From the NCBI GenBank assembly GCA_038049695.1, contig CP142458.1:41199501-41263500 (forward strand): a DNA stretch of 64,000 nt. The letters are read 5' to 3'. The notes beneath the pieces are model-generated. The model had not been told where the DNA came from, searched no databases, and saw only the letters and a program-made list of their open reading frames with translations. The position numbers and the translations under genes are program-made. The DNA is from Cinnamomum chago. Taxonomy: Eukaryota > Streptophyta > Magnoliopsida > Laurales > Lauraceae. Shown piece after piece: positions 29,715 to 42,390 of this stretch (the first letter of the stretch is position 1; each line of letters opens with the position of its first letter).

Positions 29715-32700
29715 TAGGGCATTTGGATCTCCAAATGAAATATAAAACTCACATCAGGTAGTAGATGTGGATACTTCGTCTGAACTTGATCTTGTATTTC
29801 CCATGTGGCCTCTTCCGGTCCATGATTCTCCCATAGTACTTTTACCCACTGAATAGTCCGTGTCCTCAACTCTTGTTCCTTCGTATCGATGATCTGAATG
29901 GGCTTCTCAACATAGGTAGCATCCTCCCTGATCTCCAATAGCTCGTGCCGGAGTACATGTGAAGGATCGGGGACATACTTCTTCAACATAGACACATGGA
30001 AGACGTTGTGTATAATGGATAGCTTGGGTGGTAAGGCTAACCTATAAGCCACATCACCAATCTTGCTCACAATGTCATATGGTCCAATGTATCTCCGTGA
30101 TAACTTGCCCTTTTGTCCAAATCTCAATGTTCCTCTAGTAGGTGACACCTTCAGGAAAACTTTGTCCCCTTCTTTGAACTGTAAATCCCTTCTATGGGAA
30201 TCTACATAGTTTTTCTGTCTACTCCAGGCTACTTTCAGTCGTTCTTGGATCAACTTCACTTTGTCGCTGGTTTCACTCACTATAGTCGGTCCATGGAAAC
30301 TGCGAATTCCGACCTCTTCCCAACAAACCGGTGTCCTACACCTCCTGCCATACAAAGCCTCAAAAGGAGCCATCCCAATGCTCGAATGGTAACTGTTGTT
30401 GTAAGCAAACTCACACAACGGTAGAGTCTCATCCCATTGAGTCTTGAAGTCTAACACACAAACACGGAGCATATCCTCAAGAGTTTGAATCGTTCTCTCT
30501 GATTGACCATCTGTCTGTGGGTGATAAGCCATGCTAAACTGTAGTTTCGTGCCCATAGACTCATGTAGCATCTTCCAAAACCTTGAGACGAATTTGATGT
30601 CCCTGTCAGAAGTGATAGAAACGGGTTGTCCATGTCGATTGACGATCTCGTTGACAAACAACTCTGCTAAAGGTAGCATGTGCATCTTCTTCCCTGTCAT
30701 CATATGAATGAAATGAGCTGACTTGGTGAGACGGTCCACAATGACCCATATCGCATCGTTGCCTCTGCTAGTCCTCGGTAGTCCCGAAATAAAGTCCATA
30801 GTAATGTGCTCCCATTTCCATTCCGGGATCTCTAACGGTTGAAATAATCCCGGAGGCCTATGATGTTCTGCCTTTATCAATTGGCAAGTCATACAACGAG
30901 AGACAAATGTTGCAATCTCTCTTTTCATGTTGTTCCACCAAAATCTGCCCTTCAAATTCTGATACATCTTCGTGCTGCCTGGATGCATAGAGTACTTCGT
31001 ACTGTGAGCTTCGGTCATGATATTATTCCTCAAATCTTCAATATTTGGTACACATAGACGGTCATTGTAGTACAAAACTCCATCAATAATACAGAAATCA
31101 GGACATTCTGCTATATGCTCCGAAATCTTGGCCAACTCTGGATCTTGCAACTGACTATCCTTGATCTTCTGAATAAAAGAAGGTTCTGACATTGACATGT
31201 TAGCTAACAAAACACCCTTCCTTAGTGGCTGCAGGTCTATACTCAACTCTTCAAATTGCTCAAAGATACAAGTACCACTTAGATTTGCCAAGCCTACTGA
31301 TTTTCTGCTTAAGGCATCGGCAACAACATTAGCTTTCCCCGGGTGATACTTGATTGGAAAATCATAGTCCTTGATATATTCCATCCATTTTCTCTGCCTC
31401 ATGTTCAATTCTTTCTGTGAAAACAAGTACTGTAAGCTGCGGTGGTCGGAGTGGACTTCGAACTTCTCTCCATAGAGGTAATGTCTCCACATTTTCAACG
31501 CGAAAACAACCGCTGCTAACTCAAGATCATGGGTGGCATAGTTCTTCTCGTGATCTTTCAACTGTCGGGATCCATATGCAATCACTTTTCCTTCTTGCAT
31601 CAACACACAACCAAGTCCAACATTCGAAGCATTGGTAAAAATGGTAAAACCGCTGCTTCCGGATGGTAAGGTAAGGACTGGTGCTATAGTCAATCTCTTC
31701 TTTAGCTCTTGAAAACTATCTTCACACTGTTCTGTCCACACATATGGCACATTCTTCCTTGTCAACTTCGTCAAAGGTGACGTAATCGACGAGAATCCCT
31801 GCACAAACCTCCTGTAATAACTAGCTAAACCCAGAAAACTCCTGATTTCTGACGCATTCTTCGGTCTTTCCCAACTCATAACTGCTTCAATCTTGGACGG
31901 ATCCACTGATAATCCTTCTTTGGAGATGATGTGCCCCAAAAATGCTACTTGCTCCAACCAAAATTCACACTTGTTGAGCTTTGCATACAACTGGTTCTCT
32001 CTCAAGAGTTGCAGTGCTATCCTCAAATGCTCTTCATGCTCTTCTCTGGTCTTGGAGTACACCAAAATGTCATCTATGAATACTACAACAAACTGATTTA
32101 GATACTTTGCAAATATCTTGTTCATCAACGCCATGAACACCGCCGGTGCATTAGTCAACCCAAATGGCATCACTAAGAACTCATAGTGGCCATATCTTGT
32201 CAGGAAAGCTGTTTTCAACACATCTGATTCTCTGACTCTTAGCTGATGGTAACCGGATCTCAAACCAATCTTCGAAAAGTATGATGCACCTTGCAATTGA
32301 TTAAACAATTCATCTATCCTTGGCAATAGGTATTTGTTCTTGATGGTCACTTGATTCAATCTTCGGTAATCTATACACATTCTCATTGAACCATCCATCT
32401 TCTTGACAAACAAGACTGGAGCTCCCCAAGGTGAAATACTCGGTCTCACAAAACCCTTGTCTAACAACTCTTGCAATTGTATCTTCAACTCTCACAATTC
32501 TGCTGGAGCCATTCTATATGGTGCAATAGATATCGGAGCGGTCCCTGGTAACAACTCGATAGTGAAATCAATCTCTCTGATGGGTGGTAAACCTGGGATC
32601 TCCTCCGGAAAAACATCCGGGAATTCCCAAACAATTGGGATCTCCTCCACCTCTTGGGACCATTTATCCTCCGTGATAAACGCCAAATATGCCTCACAAC

Positions 32701-33130
32701 CACTTCTCAAAAGTCTATCAGCCTTCAATGCTGAGACAAACCCTGTACGAGGATTTCTCCTCTCTCCCTGAAACAACACCCCTGCTGGTGTCTCATCTAA
32801 CTTGAAAGTCATGGTCTTATGGAAACAATCCATTGTGGCATGGTATCCTACCAGCCAATCCATCCCTAGGATGACATCAAAATCAAACATCTCTAATAGA
32901 ATGAGATCTGCGGTTAAAACCACTTCTCCTATCTGAACTGTGCAACTAGGGTAATATGTTCTACAAATAACTTGTTTGCCTACTGGGGGTTGCCACAGTC
33001 AAAATGAACTCAAGTTCTCTAGCATGCATATCAATCAACTTAGAAAATTCATGGGATAAAAATGAATGTGTAGAGCCAGGGTCAAATAAAATCCTAACTT
33101 TTATCCCACAAACAAGAAGTGTACCTTCCA
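29714..33130 (-). pseudogene. pol: Element C pol (protease to chromodomain)
   Basis: Reading leftwards, the protease (LFDPGSTHSF) lies near 33080. A one-base gain near 32985 and a TGA at 32494-32492 interrupt the frame; from there 924 codons are open to 29714. The RT has [10 protein letters not shown] and [12 protein letters not shown], but motif A reads [10 protein letters not shown], with Gly where catalytic Asp is expected. The RNase H begins IFTNAS, with Asn for the usual Asp, and keeps SDHRSLQY. The integrase keeps a zinc-finger HPGST...CMTC region and D, D, E (TMDFISG, TSDRD, GQSERT). The C-terminus ([18 protein letters not shown]) resembles a chromovirus chromodomain, which in the family targets heterochromatin. 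Confidence 0.9.
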
Positions 33131-34486
33131 CTATATTTCCTACTGCCTCTGCATCAGCTCTATTGACCGCATAGATTTGTCCTTGATGTTGTGGCCTATT
33201 TGGAGCTTGTTGTGGCTTGCCTTGTTGTGCATTCCTATGCTACTGCGGTGCACGCTGATTTTGGTTCTGTCCCTGCTGACGAGCCTGTTGTTGTTGCTGT
33301 TGTGGTCTATGCTGCTGCTGTTGTGGTGCTTGTTGCTGTAGTGGCCTTGCCTGATTCTGGACAATGATTGCATTCTGTGGTGGAGCTGGACACTGTGCCC
33401 CTTGCTGCTGCTGAGGATTCTGTCTATTCTGCCTTGGACAGTCTCTCATTTGATGGGTCATGGAACCACATCTGAAATACGCTCCTGTCAGTGTACGGCA
33501 CTGTGCACTCTCATGGTTCTTCCCACAGTGGGTGCAAACCAATGGACCTTGAGCATTCTGTTCTGTCCTCTGCTTCTTGTTCTGATGATTCCTATGCTGG
33601 TAGTTCTGTTGATGAGCTTGTCCCTTGCCTTGAACTCTAAGGATCTTGTTGTGAAAGTTCTCAAACTTATAGGCCCTCTTGACCGCTTCATCGAAAGTTG
33701 CAGGTGGCACTACTCCGGTAGCATCTCTCTCAATGAAAGGGTTAAGTCCCTCAAAGAACTTGGCAATCTTCTTCTCAACTGTGTCCACTAACTCCGGAGC
33801 ATATCTGGATAGCCTCTCAAACTTAGTGAGGTACTCTAGGACTGTCATACTCCTTTGTACAAGCTGCTGGAATTCTATGGCATTGTGTCTCTTGATGTGG
33901 GCGGGTACATACTTATCATGGAATTGCCTCTTGAAGTTTGCCCAAACCTCTGTATCAGCCATGGTCCTGTATTCTTCCCTAACCGTCTTCCACCATCTGT
34001 CCGCTGTACCGTTAAAGAGGGATGATGCTAGTTTTACTCTTTCTCCTCCGGTGCACTGGAAGATCTCAAAGATGTTCTCCGTATGTTCTAGCCAGTCATC
34101 TGCAGCTAATGGATCTTCTATCCCAAGAAACTCTTTCGGAACTCTCTTCCGAAACCGCTCAAATAATGCATTTGGGTCATGTTGTCTCTGATTGATGACG
34201 ATAGCGGGTTGGGGTTGAACCGGTTCGGGCCTTCTCTGTAATACTTTTAGAATTGTCTCTACATCCCTGCCAATTCTCTTGCATGATCTTCCTCTCTTTT
34301 AAGCATTTGCTCTTGCAGTCTAGCCTGATTCTCATTAGCCTGACGCTGTTGGTCAAGCATTGCCTACATCATTTGTTGGAATTGATTTGGTGTGTTGTTA
34401 TCAACCCTATCCTCTTCAAGTGGCCCTGTGTGATCACTATTGCTTGCAGAAGGGTTTCCATTTATCTGTCGCTTACGAGGTTGCAT
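33131..34486 (-). pseudogene. gag: Element C gag, with nonsense codons
   Basis: The ATG at 34486-34484 starts MQPRKRQINGNPSASNSDHT. TAG codons and a frameshift interrupt the N-terminal third. From 33962 leftwards the capsid core is open (VWANFKRQFHDKYVP, FERLSRYAPELVDT, ERDATGVVPPATFDEAVKRA). A first zinc knuckle (CTHCGKNHESAQC) is intact; the second has lost its first Cys (YFRCGSMTHQMRDC). A Gln-rich linker follows, and TAG at about 33242 (CAG in the family) separates it from the protease in the same frame. It was therefore one gag-pol polyprotein. Confidence 0.85.
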
Positions 34487-34630
34487 GATGCTGCAAAACA
34501 AATTGTTAGCACATAATAATCAAATAAAGCTCACACATTGCTCACACGATACTAGCTAACGAAGAGTCTAACGAATCCTCGCCACGTCCTTAGGATTTCT
34601 AGTTTCTTTTAATTGCTTGAAACACGTCTT
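34487..34630 (-). other. Element C leader
   Basis: This is the short untranslated stretch between primer site and gag; no features seen. Confidence 0.6.
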
Positions 34631-34642
34631 GCTCTGATACCA
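34631..34642 (-). other. Primer-binding site of element C (initiator tRNA-Met type)
   Basis: The minus strand reads TGGTATCAGAGC three bases after the LTR end. This is the usual plant initiator-Met primer site. Confidence 0.88.
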
Positions 34643-35077
34643 GTCTGTCGTGACCCTAGACCGGGCCCGAGGTCCTAATCCGGGATCGGGACACTAATGA
34701 TGGTGATAGTGACAGTGAATGGTTAATATGTAGAGTGTGTCAACAAGGTGCACACACTTATTTAATTTCCCACAGGTGTCCGCGGTGAGGATATCACAAC
34801 CATATATGAACATTTCTATTAAGTGCGGAAGCGTGTAGCGAATCAAATATTCAGTCCATCTCGAATCATAAAGATAATAACACAATTATAGTACTGTATC
34901 AGAATGAGCAATGATCATTAGCATGTTACCCAAAAGTAAGTTAAAATTTATACAAAGATCATTTAATTACATTTCCCAAAAATAGAGGCCAACAAAGGCC
35001 AATATAAACAAAATACCAATCCAAAGAATGGTTAAACAGTTTCCCAAAATATTAAGTTTCTAAAAAAAACCAAACGT

Positions 35078-35169
35078 CTAAATGACGTCATCAGCCCACC
35101 ACTCAACTAACTGATGCGGTTCTCCGACCGCCTCCTCATACTCCTCCTTGGGATAACCAACAGCGGGAC
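35078..35169 (-). other. LTR micro-exon of element C
   Basis: Following minus-strand TTTGGTACTCAG is a 92-base stretch that reads, after two bases, 29 codons ending EEAVGEP..LVEWWADDVI and TAG. It corresponds base for base in length to 57929-58020 and 43463-43554. It could be the terminal exon of an unrecognised LTR-encoded peptide. Confidence 0.5.
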
Positions 35170-36159
35170 CTGAGTACCAAAGAGTGGGTCAAACACGACG
35201 GTTTGGCAAATGGGTAAAATACAAGGACAATATGATAATAAATGAATTTACCTTCAAAAGCATTTAAACCTGTTTAAATAACAATCTCTATAAACAAGAT
35301 AAAACATTTATTCAAATGTAAGTAGACGTTGTAAAACATGTAAGGTAACCAAGGAAACGGGAAAACAAGCAAGATGGCAACCACACGAAGCTAAGTCCTC
35401 TATCACTAAAGCGATAGAGCAATAACTAGGCACTGATCTCAGTCACTCGAGGTGAGGAGAAACAGTGGATCTTATAAATACATATACATATACTATACAT
35501 GACCACGGTAGCGAGCCGGGCATCGGGAACCACAGTAGCAATCTGCGGCATCGGGACAAGACCACGGTAATAACCGGGTAGCGGGATCCAAACTGCAGCT
35601 GGCCGGAAAAGAGGGGGATCTCCAAGTCGGTGGATCAGACCAACATGGTTATCCAAGCTTAGTGGTGCTGACTAATAGGTCAAATAACAAATCGAGACAT
35701 GTGCAAGTAAATCAAGTACAAATAAATAAACGGGTAGGACGGGGGTGCTTAAGGGCACACTGTCGTTCCATGTGGTGTAATGCACTACAAGACAAGTAAC
35801 TATTTCAAGTGTAAATCAATGCTTTCGGGAAAACAAGGCATGTAGTTTAAATCTCGGGATCGATAAAGTACAAGAAAAAGTTGAAATTTCGGGAAAAGTA
35901 TCGGTTCAAGATTTGTTTGAAGTAAATAGGGATCCCGTATGTCGATCTAATAATAATTTGGTACTCTTTGAGTTTGGGGACATTCCGGGCTCTATATATA
36001 CTTTGAATTTTCCAAACTTCGAATGACATCTTAGTGATATGGTTTCTTTCTCGAATGGCCTCTTACATTGCCTAGTGAATCTCCTTTGACCGACAAAGCT
36101 CATCGCTCGAGCGAGGAGCTCTCTGGAATGGTTGTCTGGGTAATTTCGGCTACCTAGCG

Positions 36160-36545
36160 GTCATATGGTGGTTAGCCGCCGTTGGGTTAGGCGGTTAGCC
36201 ACTGGCTAACCGCACAACTGATCGTGGTTGGCCTGACAGAATGACAAGTTACTGGAATTGTAACCGAAACGGTTCGGTTGGCTGGCGGTTAGCCACCAAT
36301 GTATTTGGCGGTTAGCCACTTGCTAACCGTGAGGCTGACTGTATTTTTAGGAGAAAATGTTGCTCTCTGGAAAAGCAACCGAATGGGTCGGTTGGCTGGC
36401 GGTTAGCCGCTGGCTAACCGTGAGGCTAACAGTGTTTTCAAGAGGAAAAGGTTGCTCTCTGGAAAAGTAACCACGACTGTTCGGTTAGCTGGCGGTTAGC
36501 CGCCAGTCACCAGTCGGCTGGCCGACAAGTTACCGTTGGCTGACC
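36160..36545. repeat. GGTTAGCC / GGCTAACC motif cluster in element C LTR
   Basis: At least six ggcggttagcc copies and three ggctaaccg copies, in both orientations, fall within 385 bases, with related gttggctggcggttagc strings between. It occupies about the same relative LTR position as the GTCGAC cluster of element D. Confidence 0.75.
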
Positions 36546-37900
36546 GCCAGGTGCGGGAGACACCCACTGTGTTCAGATTTGAGCTATTTTTCCTCCTCAA
36601 AACCATTCTCCTCACTTCCATTTAATCCTTGCAATAAAACTGAGCTAAAAGCTCCCCCAATGCAACTATCTACACTTCTCCACAACTCCAATATGGGTTC
36701 ATTCCATCACTTCCTCCATCAATATCAAATCCCATACAAAGAAAGAAATAAGGAAACCATTTCACAATAGGGTACATTTGGTACAAACAAGAAGGAAATA
36801 AAAGCCATTCACCAATACACTTATAAGCCAAAAATGCACTACCAAACTCTATCATAAACATTCTTTTCAAACCAATGCAATAAATAGGCATGAGTGGAAA
36901 ATACCAAAATCATTGAAAGCTTATAAAAATCAAATCTTCCCCTTGCCTTAGGTCTTCTAATAAGCAAATCAAGCTCTAATACTCTTCTAACCCAAAGATT
37001 CAAGCTATGAACAAAATCCCCAAAACAAACAAACCCTAAAATGGTCAAACAATGAAATAGAAAGGAAACCTTGCAATAATGAAGATGAAGCTTCTATAGG
37101 GCTAGAAGAATACAAATCTAGAAGAAGGGAAGGATTACTCACTTGTAAGGTCCTCTAATGGCAAGAGTAAGCTCAATGAAGATCTTAGAATGGAGGGTTT
37201 TCTTCACAAATGGTATCAATGGAGAGCCATGGTGATGAGGAAGAAGATGATGATCTCCATTTTGATGTTGGTGCTAGATTAGTAGGAGATTGAGATGGAG
37301 AGAGCAAGAAGAAGAAGAGAAAAGTTTCCAAACAAACCCTAGGCTTCCTTTTGTGCTGGAAAAAGGGAATGAGGAAGATGGGTTGTCCTTATATAAGCAA
37401 ATGGAAATGGGTCCCACTACTTAAGACATTCAAGGGCTGAAATCTTGGCTTTCGAGGCTTCTAATGAATTCGACGAAGAAGAGAAAAAGTGATCGTTGAA
37501 ATATTTAGTTTCCAAAAAGTATATATTTAGCGAGTTTCGGGAATATCAAGTTTTGGGTACAGATATTGTGGACAATGACTATTTTGCCCTCAAGGCTATG
37601 AAATCGGGTTTCGGGATCTCGAACGGGGATGGAATCAACATGAAAGTTGTATGAATTAACAATACCAATAAAACGAGATTAAAAAAATGAACGCAAAATC
37701 TCTGATAAATCCTCAAGTGCATGGAAGGTCATAAAAAGGAACCCCCAAAGGGCCCCACTAATCACAAAGCAATCAAAATTCCCCAAAACTATTTCAAAAG
37801 CTAATCCAATACCAACTTAACCAAAATCTACTAAACACGCTTAGAACTAAAACATAACTTAATTAACAGTAATCGAGTTCACTCGGGTCGGGGTCTTATA

Positions 37901-37972
37901 ATTCTATTTTGAATGGAAGCTCCATCACCTGTCTTGTAAGTGGTTTTGTTTTAGTGTAATATGGGTTGTTGA
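37901..37972. other. 72-base unassigned spacer between elements C and E
   Basis: It matches none of the repeat families recognised here. It may be a remnant of older flanking DNA. Confidence 0.4.
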
Positions 37973-40900
37973 TGTTGGAAAATAGGTGGGCCATTCAAAC
38001 AGGTTTCAAAAACTTTTGACCCACTTGATGCAGGGATCAACTATCTAGAAGGCAACAAACCCAATCCAGGATGCAATCCCTCAAACTCATAAATCATGTA
38101 TAGCAACACAACCTATCTAGAAGATAGAAAACAACACCTAAACATGCAACCACGAAATCTACAACATACAAGGATGTAGATTATACCTTTGGAGCTTTGT
38201 AGTGCTCTAATGGAGAAGTTGATCCCTTTCTTTGATGATGAACACCTTCACTAATCAAATCAGAATCTCCAACACCTTTTGATTTTCCACGCTATGACCC
38301 ATATCGGATTCTCTTTTCTCAAGAAGATGGTGGAATCTCCAAGAGAAAACCCTAAAGGAAACTAGAAGAGGAACTAGAAGAGGGAAAAAGAGAGATGGGC
38401 GTGTGCAACACTTACACTCTTTTGGGCTTGGCATGAATCTCCTCAATGCATGTTGGACGTCCAAAGCCCCTTCTCTATCTCCTTTTATAGATGCATATAA
38501 CCCCCTCTTGTTAACTAATTGAAATAGAAGTCTCACTTCCATAATAATTAGTTGCTTACTAAATCACAATTAGAAGTCTCACTTCAAATATGATTAGTAA
38601 CTTCCTCTTTTTCTAATTAAAATAGAAGTCTCACTTCCATTAATAATTAGTAACTTACTATTACCACTATTAGAAGTCTCACTTCAAATAGAGATAGTAA
38701 CTTTCTATTTCCTTTTAGAGTTCTACTATAATTAGTATCTTTCTAATATCTTGGGCTAGTGTGGGGACCACTAGGGATTCCTTAGAAAGCTGGCTTCAGC
38801 TGGGACACGCGACCCCACATCTCATGTGCAATCCGGGCCCACAGTTAATTGCAAATAACTCCACTATATAAATGCAATTGAACTCCAGTCTTAGGAATAT
38901 ATTACAATCAAGACCATAAACTTCCACAGTACCACAAGTAGGCCCCTCCATCTATATCCATGGATCAATTGGACCTGTCCACCAAAATAGATCCATATCT
39001 TATTATCCTTGAGCCCAAATTAATTATAGTGATCATTTGGTATCGCTCCAATTAACTCTTAATTGGAATGGGTGCGCACTTACCAATGATAAATCCATTA
39101 ATTGGCACAAGGGGATATTAAAGATAGATTTCATCTTGACAATTGAATGTTCCCACAGCTCTACTACCACGTACCCAAATCACCAAGGTGTTGACCTACA
39201 ATTGGCCTCACTCATTGGTGACTCAAAGCAAATGAATAGATAGAAACTTGTGTTCATTAATGTCTCAGGATTATGAGCCTATTGCTAGGGAATTATGAGA
39301 GCAGACCTTAAAAGTAAAGACAGTGTATATAAGGTGCTTCTCACGATCCTTCAATACATCCAATGTACCAGCACCATGATCCAGAATCTTACTTCTGATG
39401 ATCGAGACAAATCACACTATCTCATAGTAATCAAAGTGCTGCAACCTTGTCAAATGAGATGCCCAATCTCATTACTGGTTGTGAAGATATTTAAGTATAA
39501 GATTTGCAATACATGCCTTTTGTATGTGGATCTCATTCATACACATGTATTACATCTAGTATACTTGTGGACTCCGATGTTAGGAATTTTGTGTATTGCA
39601 ATTTGATGGATGCATTATCATTCTAGCACCATTTGAATTTTCACACATGCATTGATTTAGAAAATCTTGAAATCTTGATTTATACATGCATTGGTTTTTA
39701 GACTTGCAAAAATATTGATTTATGCATGTTTTGATTTTAAACTTGGATGAAATTAGTTTTGAAAAGAAATTTTAGAAATCAAGCAAGCCTATGTTTTAAA
39801 TCTTTCATATCATTTTAGGCTTTTTGTGTTTCATGATTTTAAGCCTCTTAGTTTGATTTAAATCATGATTCAAAGCTTGATTTAATGGCCCAAAAGTGAA
39901 AATACTTTGAAAAATACAATTTTAGGGAATTTTGGTCCCAGGCCCGGGTCGACCCACAGTGTGGTCGGTCGACCGGGAAAGAGCCGTTGGGGCTCATGTC
40001 AAACGGTCAGTTTTATGACTGTTGTGTACCAGGTCGACCGGGCACGGGGGCAGGTCGACCGGGGACTAGCTGTTGGGCAGTTTTAGGCTATAAAATGAAG
40101 TTCATTCCTTTGTCAAAGTTGGATATTTTTAAGACATTATTGAGGTGTTTGGAGACAAGACAAAGGGGATGAACTAAAAGAGACCAAAGGGTCTTTTGGA
40201 GAGCTAAAGCTTGGATTAATGAAGTTAAATCTCTAAGTAAGCTTTACCTTTCTTAATCATATGTTATATGCTTTGTTTAAATTATTGGTAAATGAATTTT
40301 AGCATTTTAACTATGATGTGTTGAATCCATTCTTATTTTAATCTTTGATCTAAGTTGGATTGGATTCTTCACTTTGATTTCAAACCAAGTTTTGTTTTAA
40401 AATCTTCATTAATCATGCTTAGCCTAAATCTTTGATTTCTTTTATAAGCATGATTCATTTACTTGGTTGAAACATTATTTGTTGTTTTCATTCATTTAAA
40501 CCTTAGTCAAATTTGTTTAGTTTTTAAAACAACATTGTATATGCATCACATGTTTTAAGTTAGACATTTTCATACAACTTGTGAGTCTTTGATTTTCATA
40601 TCATTAACAAGTTGATATTCATACATGTGATTTGCATTAAACTTCAATCAAATCTTTTATGTGCCTTAAACTTTGAAATGCTTTAAGCATATATTAATTG
40701 AGCTTTGTTTTTAACTTGATTGAAGTTATCACACACACACATCATGAGCATACATCTTTGCACTCATTTAGTGTTTGTGTGAGTTAGTTTTTCACTTTCA
40801 TATCAGCCTATTTTAGAGGCAAATATATTGAGCTTAAATTGTATCTCTTTGAGTGTTTTGGTAGACACTTATTTAAGAGAAATCTTTTTCTTGTAAAGGT

Positions 40901-41446
40901 TATTGCTCAGCCTAAGAAAAGCATTGTGTAAAGGTTATTGCTTAGCCTTGGAAAAGCATCTTGTAAAGGTTGTTGTTTAACCTAGAAAAACAACATTGTA
41001 AAGGTTATTGGTTAACCTATTGAAAAGCATAGATGGTAGAAATCCGGTGGGGTGATTCGATCACAAGCCGGTAGTGGATGTAGGCATTGAAGCTGAACCA
41101 CTATAAAACATTGTGTGGTGGTGGATGCGTTGTGGTAATTCTTTTTAGCTTCCGCATTTTGTTTGTTTATCATCACTTGTGACTAGTTTATTTTTAAGAA
41201 GTTAAAATTTGTCATAATTGGTCACTTATTGTAGCTCACCCTATTCACCCCCCCTCTAGGGTTAGGATCACAGGACTTTCATCCGGTTCATCTCATGAAC
41301 CATTATGTCATTTGTATTAGTTATGTGCAAAGAAGCAATAAAACACCATTCATCTCATGAAAGGAAAACAATAATATATATTGATAAATAAAGAAATTAA
41401 TCAGTTTATTACATCATATACTGGTATTGAGACCATAAAACTAACA
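37973..41446 (-). repeat. Copia element E LTR (3' LTR on minus strand), split by X2
   Basis: The minus strand starts TGTTAG at 41446 and ends in the ACA preceding 37973 (plus strand begins TGTTGGAAAA). It is about 1765 bp without X2. A tatata box is near 39328. It is homologous to the F LTR at 44014-59158. Confidence 0.85.
39578..41281 (+). mobile_element. Solo LTR X2
   Basis: It starts TGTTAGGAAT and ends CTTTCA, and is flanked by tccga / tccgg (four of five bases; the homologous copia LTR predicts tccgg). At 1704 bp it is shorter than X1 and X3 because it has only one copy of the segment that is doubled in them. It keeps four GTCGAC sites (39947-40062) and about four units of the aaggttattgctta repeat near 40890-41030. 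Confidence 0.85.
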
Positions 41447-42390
41447 ATCTCCAACTTGGGCTCAATGCCAGTCAGGGTTGCATCTCATGCAGATCCCATC
41501 TACTTACTGCCCAAATACTTTGGTAGTCAAATGCTTAGTAAAGGGATCTCCCAGATTGTCTGCAGAGTCTATCTGGTTGATAGCAGTATCACCTCTCTGC
41601 ACAATCTCTCTGACCATTTGTTATAACCTCTGTACATGCTTTTGGCTCCTGGGTTCCTTGGACTTATCGACTGCCCTGCTGTTATCACAGTAAACTGTGA
41701 GCGGCTGTCCTGCCAAAAGTACCACTCCAAGTTATATAAGGAATCTTTTGAGCCAATCTGCTTCTTTGGCTGCTTCTCAAGCAGCTACAACATAAACACA
41801 TACCCAGAAGTTGATTTCTTAGAATCCTTATCTGACTGGAAGTCAGTATCTATGTAACCGACTCATTACTGTCGTAAATCAACATGTGATATTTAGTCCT
41901 TCTCAAGGATTTGAGAACACATCTTATAGCAGTCCAATGGTTAGGACCTGGGTAAGACTGATATCTGCTGACTAAGCCCAATGCATGACAGATATCCGGT
42001 CTAGTATATAGCATAGCATACATGAGGCTACCAACACCCGAAGCGTATGGTATCGACCTCATCTGCTCCTTTTCCTCAGGTGTTTTGGGACACTGATCCT
42101 TGGAAAGGTGCACTCCATGCCTGAAAGGTGTAATACCCTTCTTGGAGTCTTGCATAGCAAACCATACCAGCACCTTATCTATGTACGCATATTGGGATAA
42201 GCCTATCATCCTATTTATTCGGTCTTAATGGAGTTTGATCCCTAGGATGTGGCTGGCTTCTCCCAAGTCCTTCATATCAAAAGTCTTAGCCAACTAAACC
42301 TTTTACTATTGACAACATCCATATACCACTCTCTAGGAGAAGGATGTCGTCGACCAGAAAAATTACCCTGCCTCCTTTACTTTTCAGGCC
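41447..42390 (-). pseudogene. Copia element E pol fragment (RT end and RNase H)
   Basis: Next to the LTR is the reversed polypurine stretch atctccaacttgggc. Leftward-reading coding remnants include RNase H sequence. At 42209-41850 an open stretch runs MIGLSQYAYIDKVLVWFAMQ, KDQCPKTPEEKEQMRSIPYA, GSLMYAMLYTRPDICHALGL to YGSNES-like ends. Beyond 42210 the RT continues with lesions to a VDDILLL-like motif near 42345 and stops near 42390. Confidence 0.85.

Larger units (their letters stand above)
29229..37900 (-). mobile_element. Element C: Tekay/Del-like chromovirus, 3' LTR truncated
   Basis: Minus-strand order is 5' LTR (37900-34646), primer site (34642-34631), gag (from 34486), protease, RT, RNase H, integrase, chromodomain-like end (29714), polypurine tract and only about 474 bases of 3' LTR. 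It is a close relative of element D. The mutated start of the 5' LTR (TATAAGACC instead of TGTAAGACC) and broken catalytic sites mark it as old. No target duplication can be recovered because the left end is lost. Confidence 0.9.
34646..37900 (-). repeat. Element C 5' LTR
   Basis: The LTR is 3255 bp. Minus-strand TATATAA is near 37392. A donor-like CAA|GTGAGT lies at 37142, a GGTTAGCC cluster at 36160-36545, and an acceptor plus 29-codon micro-ORF at 35169-35078. It ends gggtcacgaca. It is homologous along its length to the LTRs of D, but the mid-part differs in sequence motif. Confidence 0.88.
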